In this document: piece by piece, positions 46,010-57,654 of the stretch | How positions within the stretch are numbered: the stretch's first letter is position 1 | Layout: every line of letters begins with the position of its first letter | Assembly: GCA_934047225.1 (NCBI GenBank) | Contig: OW203997.1 | Coordinates: 4,264,417 to 4,328,416, forward strand | Reading direction: 5' to 3' | Origin: Ypsolopha sequella | Lineage: Eukaryota; Arthropoda; Insecta; Lepidoptera; Ypsolophidae | DNA length: 64,000 nt | Translations under genes and position numbers: made by a program | Notes under the pieces: generated by a model | The model's database searches: none | What the model was told of the DNA's origin: nothing | The model's input: only the letters and a program-made list of their open reading frames with translations

Positions 46010-47004
46010 CATTTTCTAAAAGTACAAACGAATATCTACGTCATTAGCCCTAACCAACCGGGTCTAATCCTCAAAATAGATTTTATATCGTTCATAAAGT
46101 ACCCTCTGTTAGTAAAATAAGCTATTTTATCTAGGGTCCAACAGTATATATACAAGTTAATCGTTTACTTTCAGAATCGATTTGACGCAAATCGAGCGGA
46201 AGGGTTAACGTTTCAGCCACAAACTTTTCTAAAAGCGGAAATACGGTATATAAAAAAAATACGAGAGGTGTCGTGGGACTTCCGGTTGGAACGAAGTTCC
46301 TTTCGCTATATATTTGTATTAAATAACAGGAACAATGAAATAAATTAACCCTACAGTAGTCGCGCTGTATATAGAAGCGTTTGTGGTCGCGTGGATTACA
46401 TATGTAGCTCAATTTATAAGTAACAAAAAACAAGTTGTATCCTTTTTATTATTTATTATTCAGTCTTAAGTGTTTAAATTGAAGCTTTTTATAAAAAAAA
46501 TCGTAACAAACAAAATATATACCTCCTCTGGTTTACAAAAAAACATAAAAACAAAATTACCTCTTATTTGGTTATACAATTACCTCTTATACTTTCGCAC
46601 GTGAATAAAATGCGATAAATTATAGCTACTTCAAGCTTCCCATGCCCCAATTCCCGAGAAAATGTTGGAATAGGTTATAAACTATCCCACTGCAAAGGTT
46701 TCATTGTGGTCTGATGATGGTTCGAACACATTTTTGGATTTTATGTCCTAGCTGGGATAGTGATGATAACAATTCTTCAGCACTTCCGCCCGCCCGTCCC
46801 ACGTTTTTACGGCATCAGCAGTTGAAAGCGCAATGAGTGGAAACGATTCGATTATTCGATAAAATTTGACTCGATTATAATGTTTATATTTCTGAACCCT
46901 TTTTGCTTGAGGCTGATTTCAGGAGAAAGAAAAGAAGTTATTTAGTGAAGCTCGTTTAATATTGAAAACATAAAATTAGCAGGCTGTAACAATAGCGTGT
47001 GAAC
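46010..47004. other. No recognisable gene
   Basis: A 100-codon minus-strand frame (46433-46131) lacks motifs. CGTGGGACTTCCGGTTGGAA near 46270 is probably part of another dispersed repeat. Confidence 0.35.
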
Positions 47005-47125
47005 AAAGGTATTTTGTGCAACTTTGACATGGGCATTGGGACACGAGTGCTTGTTTATGAAATGATAAAAACTGAGTTTCAGTCACAGTTCGACACATAC
47101 TTTATCTACGACCATGAAAGTGCGG
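47005..47125 (+). repeat. Dispersed repeat family D, end fragment
   Basis: GGCATTGGGACACGAGTGCTT and ACTTTATCTACGACCAT are the terminal blocks of family D (compare 51455-51520 and 12297-12412). Confidence 0.5.
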
Positions 47126-48225
47126 GATTATTTTTCTTGTTATATTTAAGCATGCAAGGCTGCATAGCGCAGAGCAAAACAAGAAATATAAGTCTTTGAT
47201 TGGTTTTCTAAGCAGTGTTACAATAAATTGGGGTAATGGGCGCTGCTCGGTTTATATGAGAACGGCAGCTTTGCTGAGCATGCTACTATATTAGGTAGCA
47301 TGCTAGGGCTTTGAATATATTAAAAAGGTATTATATTCACGATAAATACATAAATGGAGAGGATGTGCACCCAAATTACAAAATAAATTGTATAAAATAT
47401 TAATAAGATCAGCTTAAGATATTTATAAGAGATGAGGTAACCATCTAAAGTAATATAATCTTAAGATTTGTAGATTGAAACTTTAGATTTAAGTAAACAT
47501 ATTGTTGTTATTATTATTATTATTATACGAGTATTATATGCCAGAAATGTCTGTAACTTTTTTTTCTATTTTAACGTATGTTTTTAATTATTTAGTTTTA
47601 AGTATTTTTTGGCAATAAACCTTTTTTATTCTTTTATTATTTATTCTTATTCTTAATCACAGCGCAAAAACACGATATCACAATATTGTTGTTACATCGG
47701 TTTTTTCGATACTGACGAACAACGAAAGTACTTGTAAAACCGTTTTTTGATGTTGTAATTGGCTAATTTTAGTACTGCAGTAGATACATTTTCTTTATCC
47801 TCGAATTTCAATCATGAATAACATTTGATTTATGACGCTATCAACGCAAATATTTAATAAAGATAACTTATTTTTATTATAAATGAATGAATACGTCTTT
47901 GAAAGTGATTTGATGGAGCCCGTTATTAATAGCATCTAGTGCTCCAATATAAACGTGAAGATTTTTCTCTTCCACTTAAGTGCTCTTAGGCTGTAACAAT
48001 CGATTCTGATGAATCGAGAGTGGACAAGAATCGATTTATCTGAAGTGGACATCAAACTAATGAAATGGAAACTGCTGATATAACGCATGTTTGTGTTTGA
48101 CAGTAGATGATGTATTGATAACGGTTACCGTGCAGGTTGTGATAGGACGTGGGTAAAATATTCATGTGCTTTTGAAACTCAAAACATCTTTGCAGCTAGA
48201 GAAAAATCTGCGGAAGTTGGTAAGG
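47126..48225. other. Retroposon tail and featureless DNA
   Basis: (TTA)n at about 47505-47524. TTTTTTGGCAATAAACC followed by a TTTATTC-type tail (about 47600-47655) looks like a retroposon 3' end. No gene. Confidence 0.35.
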
Positions 48226-48473
48226 GATATATATTATCGGGTCTACCGGTCAATTTTTACCTTTTTTACGAAAAGGGGATACCCGACGTTTCAAGACAGT
48301 TGCATGGCTCGTGGTCTACGGGAAACTGGCAAGTATGGCGAGGTGCAGGTGATGACAAAAGACTTCCCCGTAGACCACGAGACATGCAACTGTCTCGAAA
48401 CTTCGGGTGTCCTCTTTTCGTAAAAAAGGTAAAATTTTATCACGGTAGACCCGATAATATATATTATAATGTG
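48226..48473. mobile_element. Foldback MITE with about 97-bp arms
   Basis: The left arm (48226-48326: ATATTATCGGGTCTACCGGT, TTTTTTACGAAAAGGGGAT, CAGTTGCATGGCTCGTGGTC) is inverted at about 48367-48473. The loop is about 40 bp. Small indels separate the arms. Open frames of 70-85 codons on plus come from reading across the two arms. Confidence 0.88.
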
Positions 48474-48869
48474 TACGAAACGCGAGAGTTTAAAGTTATA
48501 TATTGCAAACAGATATATGGCTGATACTACGCAAGATTAATAGGTCCTATCTTCATAAAACAATTTTATAATTATTTAATCCAAAGAGATAAGGTTCTAC
48601 GAAATCTTAATTAATGAATTATATCAATCAAGAAGCCTAATTGGGTTTATTTCATTGATTGATGTGACCACAAGTTACATAATCGTTAGGACTTAAGACT
48701 GAAGAGTCAATAATGTTTCATTGGAGTTGAATATTTCAATTAATTCTATTTAACTTTTCAATATTAGGTTTATTCTAATAAATTAGTTAGTTTTCAATTA
48801 CTAACAATATTGCTTGGTACACTTTTCCACTTCATATATTATCATTTTGTAAGTATAGTTCACCACATC

Positions 48870-49190
48870 AAGTGGTAGAACTGATGCCGGGCTCGACTGT
48901 GGAGGTACCACCATGTTAGTTGGAGACCCCCTCGAAGTAATTCGGGGGAGAGTAAAAGGACAGCTCACACGCAAAAAACCAGGAGGCCCACCATGCCTGG
49001 GACCGATGGATGGCGGTATATCCATCCCTAATAGCCGAGCCTTATATGGAACAGACTGGTGCGAGGGTTCCGGCACCACGTTCACCAACCCGCCTGCCGA
49101 GCGTGTGTGAGTATGAGCAATTCTTGGCAAAGTCCTGGAAAGTCCAGCAGTGCACGAACTAGGCTGGTGGATGAAGTATAGTTTTATCCT
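48870..49190. other. G+C-rich open segment, unassigned
   Basis: Much richer in G+C than its surroundings and open on both strands (149 codons minus, 65 plus). The plus reading includes PLEVIRGRVKGQLTRKKPGG and YGTDWCEGSGTTFTNPPAER, which look more protein-like than the minus reading. It may be a retroelement coding scrap; I do not recognise it. Confidence 0.3.
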
Positions 49191-49537
49191 TTTAAGGACA
49201 TCTTCAGGCAAATATTTTATTTTACTAAGTATACTCGTATACACCCACAATTCACCGACGTTTTATGGATAGTAAGCCCTATTACCGTACTTCTTGCATG
49301 AACTCTCATGTTGACATGACTTCTGAAGAAAGTTATTTATGTTAACTCCCAACCGGTTTCGGATTTTACTGCATTTTCAAGGGAAGATGTTAATTAAAAT
49401 ATTTCACTGACTCCAGGCACTAGCTCTGAGCAACGTAAACAATACTGAGAGGAGATTAATTAATATTGTATTCTACACCTTCAATACCCTTGGTTCAAAA
49501 AATAAAGTACCTATCTTGAATCTTGAATTCTAAGTAT

Positions 49538-49853
49538 TTAAGGTGAGCCACAATAAATTCTTTAGGTGTTTTGTTTTGAAAAAAAAAACGGTGCTTCATA
49601 AATAGCTGTCAGGATATTGTGAATATTGCCTTGTTTTTACGCAAAGTTTAGTAAGTTGTATAATTTATATCTTTAGTGGAAATAAAAAAGAGATAAATAA
49701 AGAGTATTGCTTTTTTAGTTGCATAGAGACGTAGTTAGATGTCGCTAGATCATACATATGAAAAAAAAATGAAGAAAATAAGCTGTGACTTCACATTCAG
49801 TTTTTACCTTTTATGAATCTCAAGAAAAATCCGGGTGTTAAGGGGCCTCTTAA
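49538..49853 (+). repeat. TTAA-bounded repeat family G, copy 1
   Basis: TTAA at 49538-49541 and 49850-49853. Block 1 (GTGAATATTGCC, TTTACGCAAAGTTTAG) is followed by block 2 (AGACGTAGTTAGAT, GAAGAAAATAAGCTG, TTCACATTCAGTTTTTACC). It aligns with 59320-59590, where block 1 is inverted. Confidence 0.65.
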
Positions 49854-49995
49854 TTACAAAACTTCTCTATTAGTACATTAATTTATTTTTCATTTATTTC
49901 ATTTCATTTTCTGAACACCTACCTCTGTAACTTTCTTGTACTTCCTGTCGGCTTTACTGGGAGAAAATGCTATTAGCAAGTCGTCCTGTTGTACA

Positions 49996-50659
49996 TTAAG
50001 GCGATATGCGAAAAAAATATTTCATGAAATACAAAGAAAATGTTAATAAATTTCTGGTATATGCATTTTGACTATACAACGTGTAACAGAAAGGTGTAAC
50101 CATATTTGAAGAGCTTATTCAGTCAATGGTATAGAACAACTTTTACTTTGGAACAAATCCTGTATCGCGAAAAAAAAAAATTACTGTTTCATAGAAAATT
50201 GCAATACCGCTCGGCCGAAATATATGGCAGGGCAGATTTTTTTTGAGATTTCTGGGTTGGCTCCATAGTAAAAGTTGTCTATAACATTGACTGAATAAGC
50301 TCTTCAAATATGGTTACACCTTTCTGTTACACGTTGTATAATCTAGGGTTTTGAAATTGGAAAACATGTTTGGATAAATTTTACTCGATAGAAATAATTG
50401 TTGAAATGAGGTCTTCAAACACACTTTTTCTCCTCGTTTGACGAATAGGAACCATATACAGAACTCAAACATATTTTATTAGGTGTGTTTTAATAATATC
50501 GAGAGATTTGATATTTGAAATTTTGCTAGCTACTTTAGTTTTTTTAATAAAAATATAAAACCAATTTTTTCCCTTTTGCCCTGAATCCGCCCCTCTCGCA
50601 CTGCGCGATTTTTTGCTTGGAGTGACAGTGACAAAAATAAAATTCGCATAGCCTCTTAA
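49996..50659 (+). mobile_element. TTAA MITE family 4, with nested palindromic MITE
   Basis: TTAA at 49996-49999 and 50656-50659. Left end GGCGATATGCGAAAAAAA; right end inward GAGGCTATGCGAATTTTAT. The inner right part shares GTGCGAGAGGGRCGKATTC (inverted) with family 1, so families 1 and 4 are diverged relatives. 260 bp of the palindromic TA MITE sit inside. Confidence 0.85.
50077..50336. mobile_element. Palindromic TA-flanked MITE, copy 2
   Basis: TA|CAACGTGTAACAGAAAGG ... CTTTCTGTTACACGTTG|TA. It interrupts family 4. The site is confirmed by continuity with the minus copy at 53181-53375, which reads across it without this insert. Confidence 0.92.
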
Positions 50660-51117
50660 CTGTTGGTTTGTGCAATAAAAAAATTAAAAAGAAAGATATT
50701 CTTTGAAACTATCAAAGAAAGCACGACATGAGACATAAAATCGCATGTCCCTAATCTGACACTTCTCAGGTTATTACCCTTGGAAAAGTAGTTCGTAGGG
50801 CAGAAATACAGCACTTTATATTCATTCAGTGTCAATCTGAAGCCATTTGTACCCGGGTCGCCTCCATCAACGACGACGCTACGGAACCCGTGGCTTTTTA
50901 TCGAGCCCTTCAGAACCATAATTTTTACACTTTTATTTCCGCTGCGGCGTTTGACCGAGACAAAGGAAGGAGTGCGATAATGTTATCTACTTCAAAGATT
51001 TCTTTTTTTTGCGGTCCTTTTAGGCTATGATATGGATTAATCGCATTTTTTTTTACAAAAACACTGTTTTCTGTGAAGTTTACGTCAGTAACTCTGTTAT
51101 TTGACACGTAAAATAAA
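50660..51117. other. No recognisable gene
   Basis: Minus-strand frames of 87 and 60 codons show no motifs. Confidence 0.35.
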
Positions 51118-51521
51118 CATTTTTATCTACTCCCATAATGCAATAAGACAATTGCAACAACAAAAGCAGTTTTATAAGTACCTAGATTGTTTAACCGATG
51201 TTATAATATTACATTACAACACTGCGATTCTGCGCTGCAATTGGTCCAATTTATTAAAAGTGGTTTTGTAGAGGCCCAATGAACAACAGAGATGAGAAAT
51301 AATTTACTAACCTAATTTATTTAGCCACGCCCATTTCATCCTCATTGGCCATTAGCAACTTTACCGGAACGACGCACCCGAGGTTCAAGAATGATTGTTT
51401 ACTCATTTTTCGTGAAATTGTTAGTTTTAAATATTATAAATAAAGACGATATTTTTGATGGTCGTAGATAAAGTATTGTGTGCAACTGAACATAATTAGA
51501 CATTGGGACACGAGTGCTTGT
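51118..51521 (+). repeat. Dispersed repeat family D, longest copy
   Basis: Same blocks as 32390-32745, continuing into GATGGTCGTAGATAAAGTAT, CATAATTAGACATTGGGACA and CGAGTGCTTG. It is broken off by the TTAA MITE at 51522. Confidence 0.78.
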
Positions 51522-53375
51522 TTAAGAGGCTATGCGAATTTTATATTTGTCACTGTCACTCCAAGCGAAAACACGCTCAGTGCGAGAGGGGCGTATTCAG
51601 GGCGAAAGCGAAAAATGTTAGTTTTATAATTTTTATAAAAAAACTAAAATAGCTAGCAAAATTTCAAAAATCAAATCTCTGGATATTGTTGAAACACACC
51701 TAATAAAATATGTTTGAGTTCTGTATATGGTTCCCATTCGTCAAACGAGGAGAAAAAGTGCCCAACAAACATTTTAGCGATAATTAGACCTTTTTTAAAT
51801 CTTAACGATATAAAAAGTTGTTAGAATAGCAATGCTTATGGCTTCAGGTGATAAACTTGCGATATTTAAACAACATTAGCACTCAGCGCGATATAATAGG
51901 TTTATAGGAACGTCAAAATAAGGTTTAAGTTGTATTGTAGCGATTCCAATTGCCATAATGCAAGCAAAGCATCTTGTATTATAGCTTCAACCTAAACTTA
52001 CAAGTGTAAGATCTATAAAGGAGATAATAGACACCTAATTACTCCTCAAGATTTATATTGACGCTAACAATCACTCCTTAAACAAGCTAAGAGCCTACAA
52101 CAGCGTCTGTTACAATCATTATTTCTTGAATAGCGCTCATAAAACCCCTTCTAACACTAGATGCTATAGGTTGTCATTACAGTTCTTTTAAACGTTTAGG
52201 TTGTAACTCTTTTTAAGCACTACCATACATGTATGGTTTCTTAAGAAGCGCTAATCATGACCACAGTACATCCTAAGAAGCTATAACGCACTTAGACGTA
52301 AGCTTAACCTATACCGCCATTATACGTGAATAATTAAAAAAATTAAATTGAATTATTCCTTGTAATTTGGATTTTATTTGCTTAGAAAGTTCCTTAGCCG
52401 ATATGTTGTAAAGCATAGAATCGAAGATAGAAACAAACATGAATTAATTCCATAAAAACCATAGATTACACCTATATAATATGTGTTACACTTTAGTAAA
52501 TAGAGGTTATTCCATGGGCGCTTTAATTTCGAGATGAATATGTATATGTATGTTCACAGTAAACTTACCTTCACAATGGTAGTTTAATCCTTAACACGTG
52601 CACTAGTATAAATATGATATTCTGAGAGTCCATTCCACCATTGAATATAGCACTTTATCAACTTGAGTGAGTCACTCTGTTTACCTGTATGTAAAAAGTA
52701 CAGAGAAAAATACATTTTGCAACCTAAAGAGTTCCTATTCAAATAAATATTGTGTTTGCTACACCCAAGAGTGCTATAATTGATCCTAATATACCTGCAA
52801 TATAACTAAAGTCATTTTCATCGCCGTTGTGCACCTTGGATAGCACTTTCGGTTTCCACTAGCGCTGTAAGAACACTGGAAGAAATAACCTAAAATGATA
52901 AGATTTAGGCATGGCTATAGTACGACTCTTGTATCGCTGTGAAACGTATTCATCACCCCTTTAGTACTTCCGTAGCCATCTTGTTTAACTTAATTCCATT
53001 TCTTACCACCTTCATATCGCCGTTGAAGGACTTAAGTATGTAAAAAGTTATGCCTAATCCGGGGGTATATCGGGGTTAGAGCCCGCTCTAACTCTAATTT
53101 CATCGCTTATTTACATCTGAAAGATTTTAGGAGCGCTTTAATAGATCTTTTATAGCCCTCGCAGTAGCACCTAAATGTTTGTTGGGTGTGTTTGAAGACC
53201 TCATTTCAACAATTATTTCTATAGAGGAAAATTTATCCAAACATGTTTTCCAATTTCAAAACTCTAGATTATATAGTCAAAATGCATATAACAGAAATTT
53301 ATTAAAATTTTACGTGTATTTCATGAAATACACAAAAAAGAAGCACCTCTATGTTTTTGCATATCTCCTGAAACG
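51522..53375 (-). mobile_element. TTAA MITE family 4, minus copy split by a 1.4-kb insertion
   Basis: It begins TTAAGAGGCTATGCGAATTT at 51522 and matches 50659 back to about 50410 in inverted form. It is interrupted at 51761-53186, then resumes (GTGTTTGAAGACCTCATTTC) to about 53375 (TTTTGCATATCTCC), where the end is eroded. It sits in the terminal part of a family D repeat. Confidence 0.85.
51761..53186. mobile_element. Unassigned 1.43-kb TIR element with AGCRCT motifs
   Basis: Ends CCCAACAAACATTTTAG and, inward from the right, CCCAACAAACATTTAGG: a roughly 15-bp TIR. The empty site in the sister MITE (revcomp of 50401-50440) reads AAAAAGTGTGTTTGAAG, which makes the target duplication TG. The interior has no long open frame on either strand. 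It has about ten scattered AGCGCT / AGCACT (or inverse) motifs, for example near 51881, 52132, 52245, 52519, 52652, 52770, 52843, 52862 and 53131. Such repeated motifs often are transposase-binding sites. Superfamily unknown. Confidence 0.75.
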
Positions 53376-53857
53376 AAATGTACGTTACGAATTGCACAAA
53401 ATACGTCTGAGTAACGAAGGAACTACATACGTGATGTGTATGTCTGTGTTGCAGGTGCCTTTGTATTTGCGCTCTCTGGTACGAACCGAAGTATAACTTA
53501 ACAATTATATATTTTTGCACTTTCTCCTTCTACATTTACAAGAAAACTGTTGGTTAAATTTTGTTCGAGTAACAACGATGTAGTTCCTGAGCAATATTTT
53601 TTAAGAATAAATTTTCACGTTATAATTATATCATCTTTGTTCAGCCAAAAAACCGTACCGTTTCGTTTTTGTTAATTAAACTTATAACAATAAGTAAGCA
53701 ATTAAGGAATTCTAGGTCAAAAAGTTTAACTAATTAAATTAAGTAAGTGATAACTGAAAAGACTGTTTGCTTTCCTGAATAAAGACAAATTAAAAGAAAT
53801 TATAGTATCTTTTACCTACCGAAATAAATTGTCGCTAGTTTCTGAAATCCGGAAAAT
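53376..53857. other. No recognisable feature
   Basis: Nothing supportable seen. Confidence 0.35.
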
Positions 53858-54157
53858 GAGGAATGACGTGAATCCCCAAGGGGGTGTCGGAGGTGTTCCG
53901 AGTGTGAACTGTGACATGCGAGTCACAGTCCACACTCAGTACACCCGCGTTTCACCGACGATTATTACGTACCAACGTGATGAGCGGTGAGCCCAAGCGC
54001 CGTACTTCAGACACAAATACACACGCTGTTTAGGGCATGCAGGTTTCCTTACGATGTATTCCTGCACCGTTCACCGTTCGATCCCCATCAGTGGGAATCG
54101 AACCTGTATCTCAAGATTGAGACGCCAGCCTTCTACTCCTGAGCTACCGCCCGCTTC
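53858..54157 (-). mobile_element. tRNA-derived SINE, most complete copy
   Basis: The minus strand begins with a tRNA-like head: GCGGGCGGTAGCTCAGGAGT (A box), CGTCTCAATCTTGAGATAC (anticodon-arm region), GGTTCGATTCC (B box). The body runs CTGAAGTACGGCGCTTGGGC, CATCACGTTGGTACG, AATAATCGTCGGTGAAACG and CACTCGGAACACCTC, ending ACACCCCCTTGGGG. A and B boxes would be the internal RNA polymerase III promoter. Copies or pieces: 10178, 11695, 28985, 60278 and perhaps 62435. It needs a LINE in trans. Confidence 0.8.
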
Positions 54158-54544
54158 TTAATTTTTTAATTTTCTTAATGAGGAAACTTTCGGATTAACG
54201 AAAAGTACTCAATGTTCAATGGAACTTCTGATAAACGGAAATACACGAGATGGGTTAAACCTAAAAGAGTTAATAAAACTCAACTTCGTTACTTTTCTTC
54301 AATAAGTATATCAATTAGAATTTAAAACAACTCCACTTCAAGTACAAAAGATAGAAATTACACAAAGGAAAATAAATTACTTTCAACTCTTACAACTTTT
54401 GTTGTGAGACAGGCTTAGGACTTGTAAATTATTAACCAACCAACATTAATTTTCATGTAACGTCTCCTACTTTATCAATAAACTATATTACCTACATACA
54501 TGTCCTAATTAAACTAAATAAAAGACCAAAAAATATTACCTATA
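54158..54544. other. No recognisable feature
   Basis: Nothing supportable seen. Confidence 0.35.
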
Positions 54545-54808
54545 CAACGTCTAACAAAAAGGTGTAACCATATTTGAAGAGCTTATTCAGTCAATGGTAT
54601 AGAACAACTTTTACTATGGAGCCAAACCTAAAATCTCAAAAAAAAAAAATTGCCCTTCCATACATTTCGGCCGAGTGGCGTTGCATTTTTCTATGAAACA
54701 GTAAAAAAAATTTTTCGAAATACAAGTTTTGTTCAATAGTAAAAGTTGTTCTATACCATTGACTGAATAAACTCTTCAAATATGGTTAGACCTTTCTGTT
54801 ACACGTTG
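54545..54808. mobile_element. Palindromic TA-flanked MITE, copy 3
   Basis: TA|CAACGTCTAACAAAAAGG ... CTTTCTGTTACACGTTG|TA, 264 bp, very similar to copies 1 and 2. Separated from the next element only by TATATA. Confidence 0.9.
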
Positions 54809-54814
54809 TATATA

Positions 54815-55265
54815 CAAGATGCTTGGTAATTCGACCTTTTCCTTTAAAGGGGTTAAACTACGGATCATATTCAACAAATAATGCCTATCAACTAGGGGTC
54901 GAAAATGATAATTCCTTTTCAAGTAAAACACGTCGAAATTTCAAAAATTACAAAATAAAAAAGGTTTTCTTTCCACTTAAGACCTCTTAATTCTGAGACT
55001 AGGGAATTCAGGGCACGTATTTTTTTCAGAAATGATCACTCATCTATCATTGATCAGAAATTTAATAAATAAGTGCTGAGAGAGGAATAGTTATTTTTAA
55101 ATTATTAATTTTTGATTATTAGTCTGAAAGTTTGCAAAATAATATAAAAACCTTCGTAACTCGGAAACCATTCATTTAGGACACCTAGTTGACGGACTTA
55201 ATTCGTTGGAAATGATCTCTAGTATAACCTCCTTCAAGGAATAGGTCGAACTACCAAGCATCCTG
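54815..55265. mobile_element. TA-flanked MITE with about 98-bp TIRs
   Basis: Left TA|CAAGATGCTTGGTAATTCGA; right inward TA|CAGGATGCTTGGTAGTTCGA. Similarity continues through TCAACTAGG and about 98 bp of each arm. 451 bp, no coding. Its left TA is the third of a TATATA run shared with the upstream MITE. Confidence 0.88.
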
Positions 55266-55269
55266 TATA

Positions 55270-55616
55270 TTGTAGCGTTTCTTTTTAAAAAATTTAGGGT
55301 TTTTTTGCCACTACATATTCACGAACGTAATTTCGACCTAAATTTGGACTGCCACCAGGCAAGCCTGGTGACAGCCAAAAAAAGAGGTAAATCTGGATAA
55401 ATAAACCGTATAATTTTATCTTTAAACAAACTAAAAATAACAAAACCGACTAAAAATAACAAAATAAAAATAACAAAATAAAATAACACTTGTAGCGAAT
55501 GCTACAATATGTGTACATTATATTCATACTATGGAATGAAATGGAAGAGCGTGTCCTTTTCATACAGGTGTTCTTCACTTAATAAAAGGTCACAGCCACC
55601 AAAATATAGACCAAGA
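55270..55616. other. No gene; short AAAATAAC tandem
   Basis: Imperfect tandem TAAAAATAACAAAA units at about 55430-55488. CAGGCAAGCCTGGTG is a small palindrome near 55357. Confidence 0.4.
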
Positions 55617-55835
55617 CAGTGGCGTGCATAGAACTTTTTTCCGAAAAAGCAATCAGAAGGTCAAGTTTGACAATAAAAAAAATAAACAATTTAAATAACA
55701 CTTTGAAAAAAGAAAGTTTGTATGACATTTTCATAAAAACTTTTTTTTTTCAAAGCGTTATTTTAATTTTTTTTTTTATTATCAAACTTGACCTTCTGAT
55801 TGCTTTTCCGGGACAAAGTTCTATGCACGCCACTT
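55617..55835. mobile_element. hAT-like MITE, copy 2
   Basis: CAGTGGCGTGCATAGAACTT left end, mirrored at the right (AGTTCTATGCACGCCACT). Arms match the 37743 copy for about 50 bp (AAAAGCAATCAGAAGGTCAA). The last base and the target duplication are eroded. Confidence 0.8.
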
Positions 55836-55839
55836 GTAT

Positions 55840-57212
55840 GTACCTATCATTTTTGTTAAAGAAATAAATATTTTTCATTTTCATTTTTATTTCACTATGT
55901 AATAAAACTCAAAGGAATCTTAGTTAAAAAATTTGGACTATGATAAAAACAAACCTTTAACGAGACTCTCTATTTAGTTCGGCACCTGAAAAAAGAAAAA
56001 ATAACATGAATCACGTTAATTATTACAGTCAGACAAAATGAAACATATGTATATAGAAAAAAAAAAGTATTTCCACTTGAAAATATTGTAGCTCGCGCCC
56101 ACGTTTCGGCCCACAAACCCATTTCGCTAACTATGTATGTCAATTGCTCGCCGGAGTAAAAAATAGTTCTCATTGCCAAGTGGGCTGTTACATGATGTTT
56201 TACATGCTATTGGGAATATACCCACTTTTTGGTACATCAATGTACCGGGACAATTTGAACCACATACTTCTTTAACACACCTATTCAAAAAACGACATAA
56301 TTGGCTTTAGAGAAATAGCAGGAGTCGAAGTCAATTTTATTCCCATGGAAGTTTGTGCTTTCTCTTTTCTGATTGGTCCACGTTCGTGCTTCTGATAGAT
56401 TAGCGTCATTTAACCAAAGAGGTGAAACGCATACGTAATTTATAAAGAAGTTACTGGCCGGCTAAGCATTGGCGGCAATGCGCACTAAAAAAAAAGCTAT
56501 ATGTGTATTCTTCTTTCTTCACTGAGAAAAAATTCTGGTTCCCTTAACCTGAATATAGCTCATTTAAACAGAAAACATTGTACTATATGTGACGTCTATA
56601 TTTATTGTTCATTTTACTTATTTATTGTTCAGTTTACTTGAACAATCTAATGTAGACAATAATTCAATTAAATATAACATAATTCTGTTTTTGTTTACAA
56701 AGTTTTTTTTACAAAACGATCTGGTATTATTGTAAAAATATTTTTCTCCGTGTTTTCATTTCTTTTTCTCAGAAATTTTCACGCTAGTCTATGTCTTCGG
56801 TCAAACTCGTGCGAAAATATAGTAAATGATGCAGCTAATGTGGTGCAACAATTATTACCACAAAATACCGGGTAAACTTTTTCTTTTTCTTATAGGTAGT
56901 GATGAAAAATAGTGTGTATCACTCGAGCCTAAGTAATATTTTGTTCTCAGGCGGAGTATATTGATTCTGCTTTAGAATCCTTTGCTTCGCTCTGAGTTCA
57001 AAATAACGCCCTCGGTGTATAAAATATTACTTGGGCCCCTTCTAACACAAATAACTATAATATCATACTGAACAACTTTTCTGAAGAAACATACCCGTGA
57101 AAATAACAACAATGTGTTCTTTCTTTCTTACTTTAAATACTTGCAATTTTGTTTTAAAAACTATTATTAGGCGTGATTTTGCTATAAAGTGCAAATACAT
57201 ACATAAACATAC
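55840..57212. other. Retroposon tail and featureless DNA
   Basis: GAAATAAATATTTTTCATTT (55859 on) resembles the tail at 1976-2020. A weak inverted pair CCTAAGTAATATTTT / AAAATATTACTTGGG lies near 56930 and 57020. No gene. Confidence 0.35.
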
Positions 57213-57650
57213 TCACGCGTGTCTCCCAGAAAAGTAGGTAGGGACTACAGATTTCCATCTGCTACGATCCTGACACACCTCTTCCACATGCATCAACCAA
57301 GTTATACAAGTTCTTCTATTCCGGGTACTTTTAACATGGTCCTTCTTCAGTATGTCGCCAAATTGGTCAGCATACGTCCTTCTAGGGCGGCCTGGTCGAG
57401 CTGTTCCTTCCACTTGCGCACCATAAACTGTTTTCGTCACTCTACTTTCATTCATCCTCTCTACATGTTTAAACCATCGAACCATTCCTTTTTCTATTCT
57501 AGTTACTATATCTTCTTTCAGGCCGCAACGATCCCGTATGTCGATATTTTTCACTCTGTCATTTAATGTTAAACCGTACATTATTTGTAAGGAACGCATT
57601 TCCATTGAATAAATTCTATTTTTATGTTTATTTTGCCATATCCAACATTT
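57213..57650 (-). pseudogene. LINE reverse transcriptase C-terminus, best-kept copy
   Basis: A minus-strand frame open for 130 codons and some 15 upstream: MEMRSLQIMYGLTLNDRV, DIVTRIEKGMVRWFKHVERM, ARPGRPRRTYADQFGD, KKDHVKSTRNRRTCI, WKSVVPTYFSGRHA, stop. The RIEKGM-RW--HVERM / GRPRRT / DRS-W--VV order is the tail after the thumb of an RTE-like arthropod LINE. The catalytic domain is gone (5' truncation near 57650), so no activity. The plus-strand relic at 7750-8045 belongs to the same family. Confidence 0.82.
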
Positions 57651-57654
57651 ACTA

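Noticed and set aside
48801..49250. 149-codon minus-strand protein
   Set aside because: G+C-rich segment open on both strands, no motif; the plus reading is at least as plausible.
53179..53496. 105-codon open frame
   Set aside because: Lies mostly in the right part of the family 4 MITE; no protein features.
54085..54157. Functional tRNA gene on minus strand
   Set aside because: Continues directly into the SINE body; cloverleaf is imperfect.
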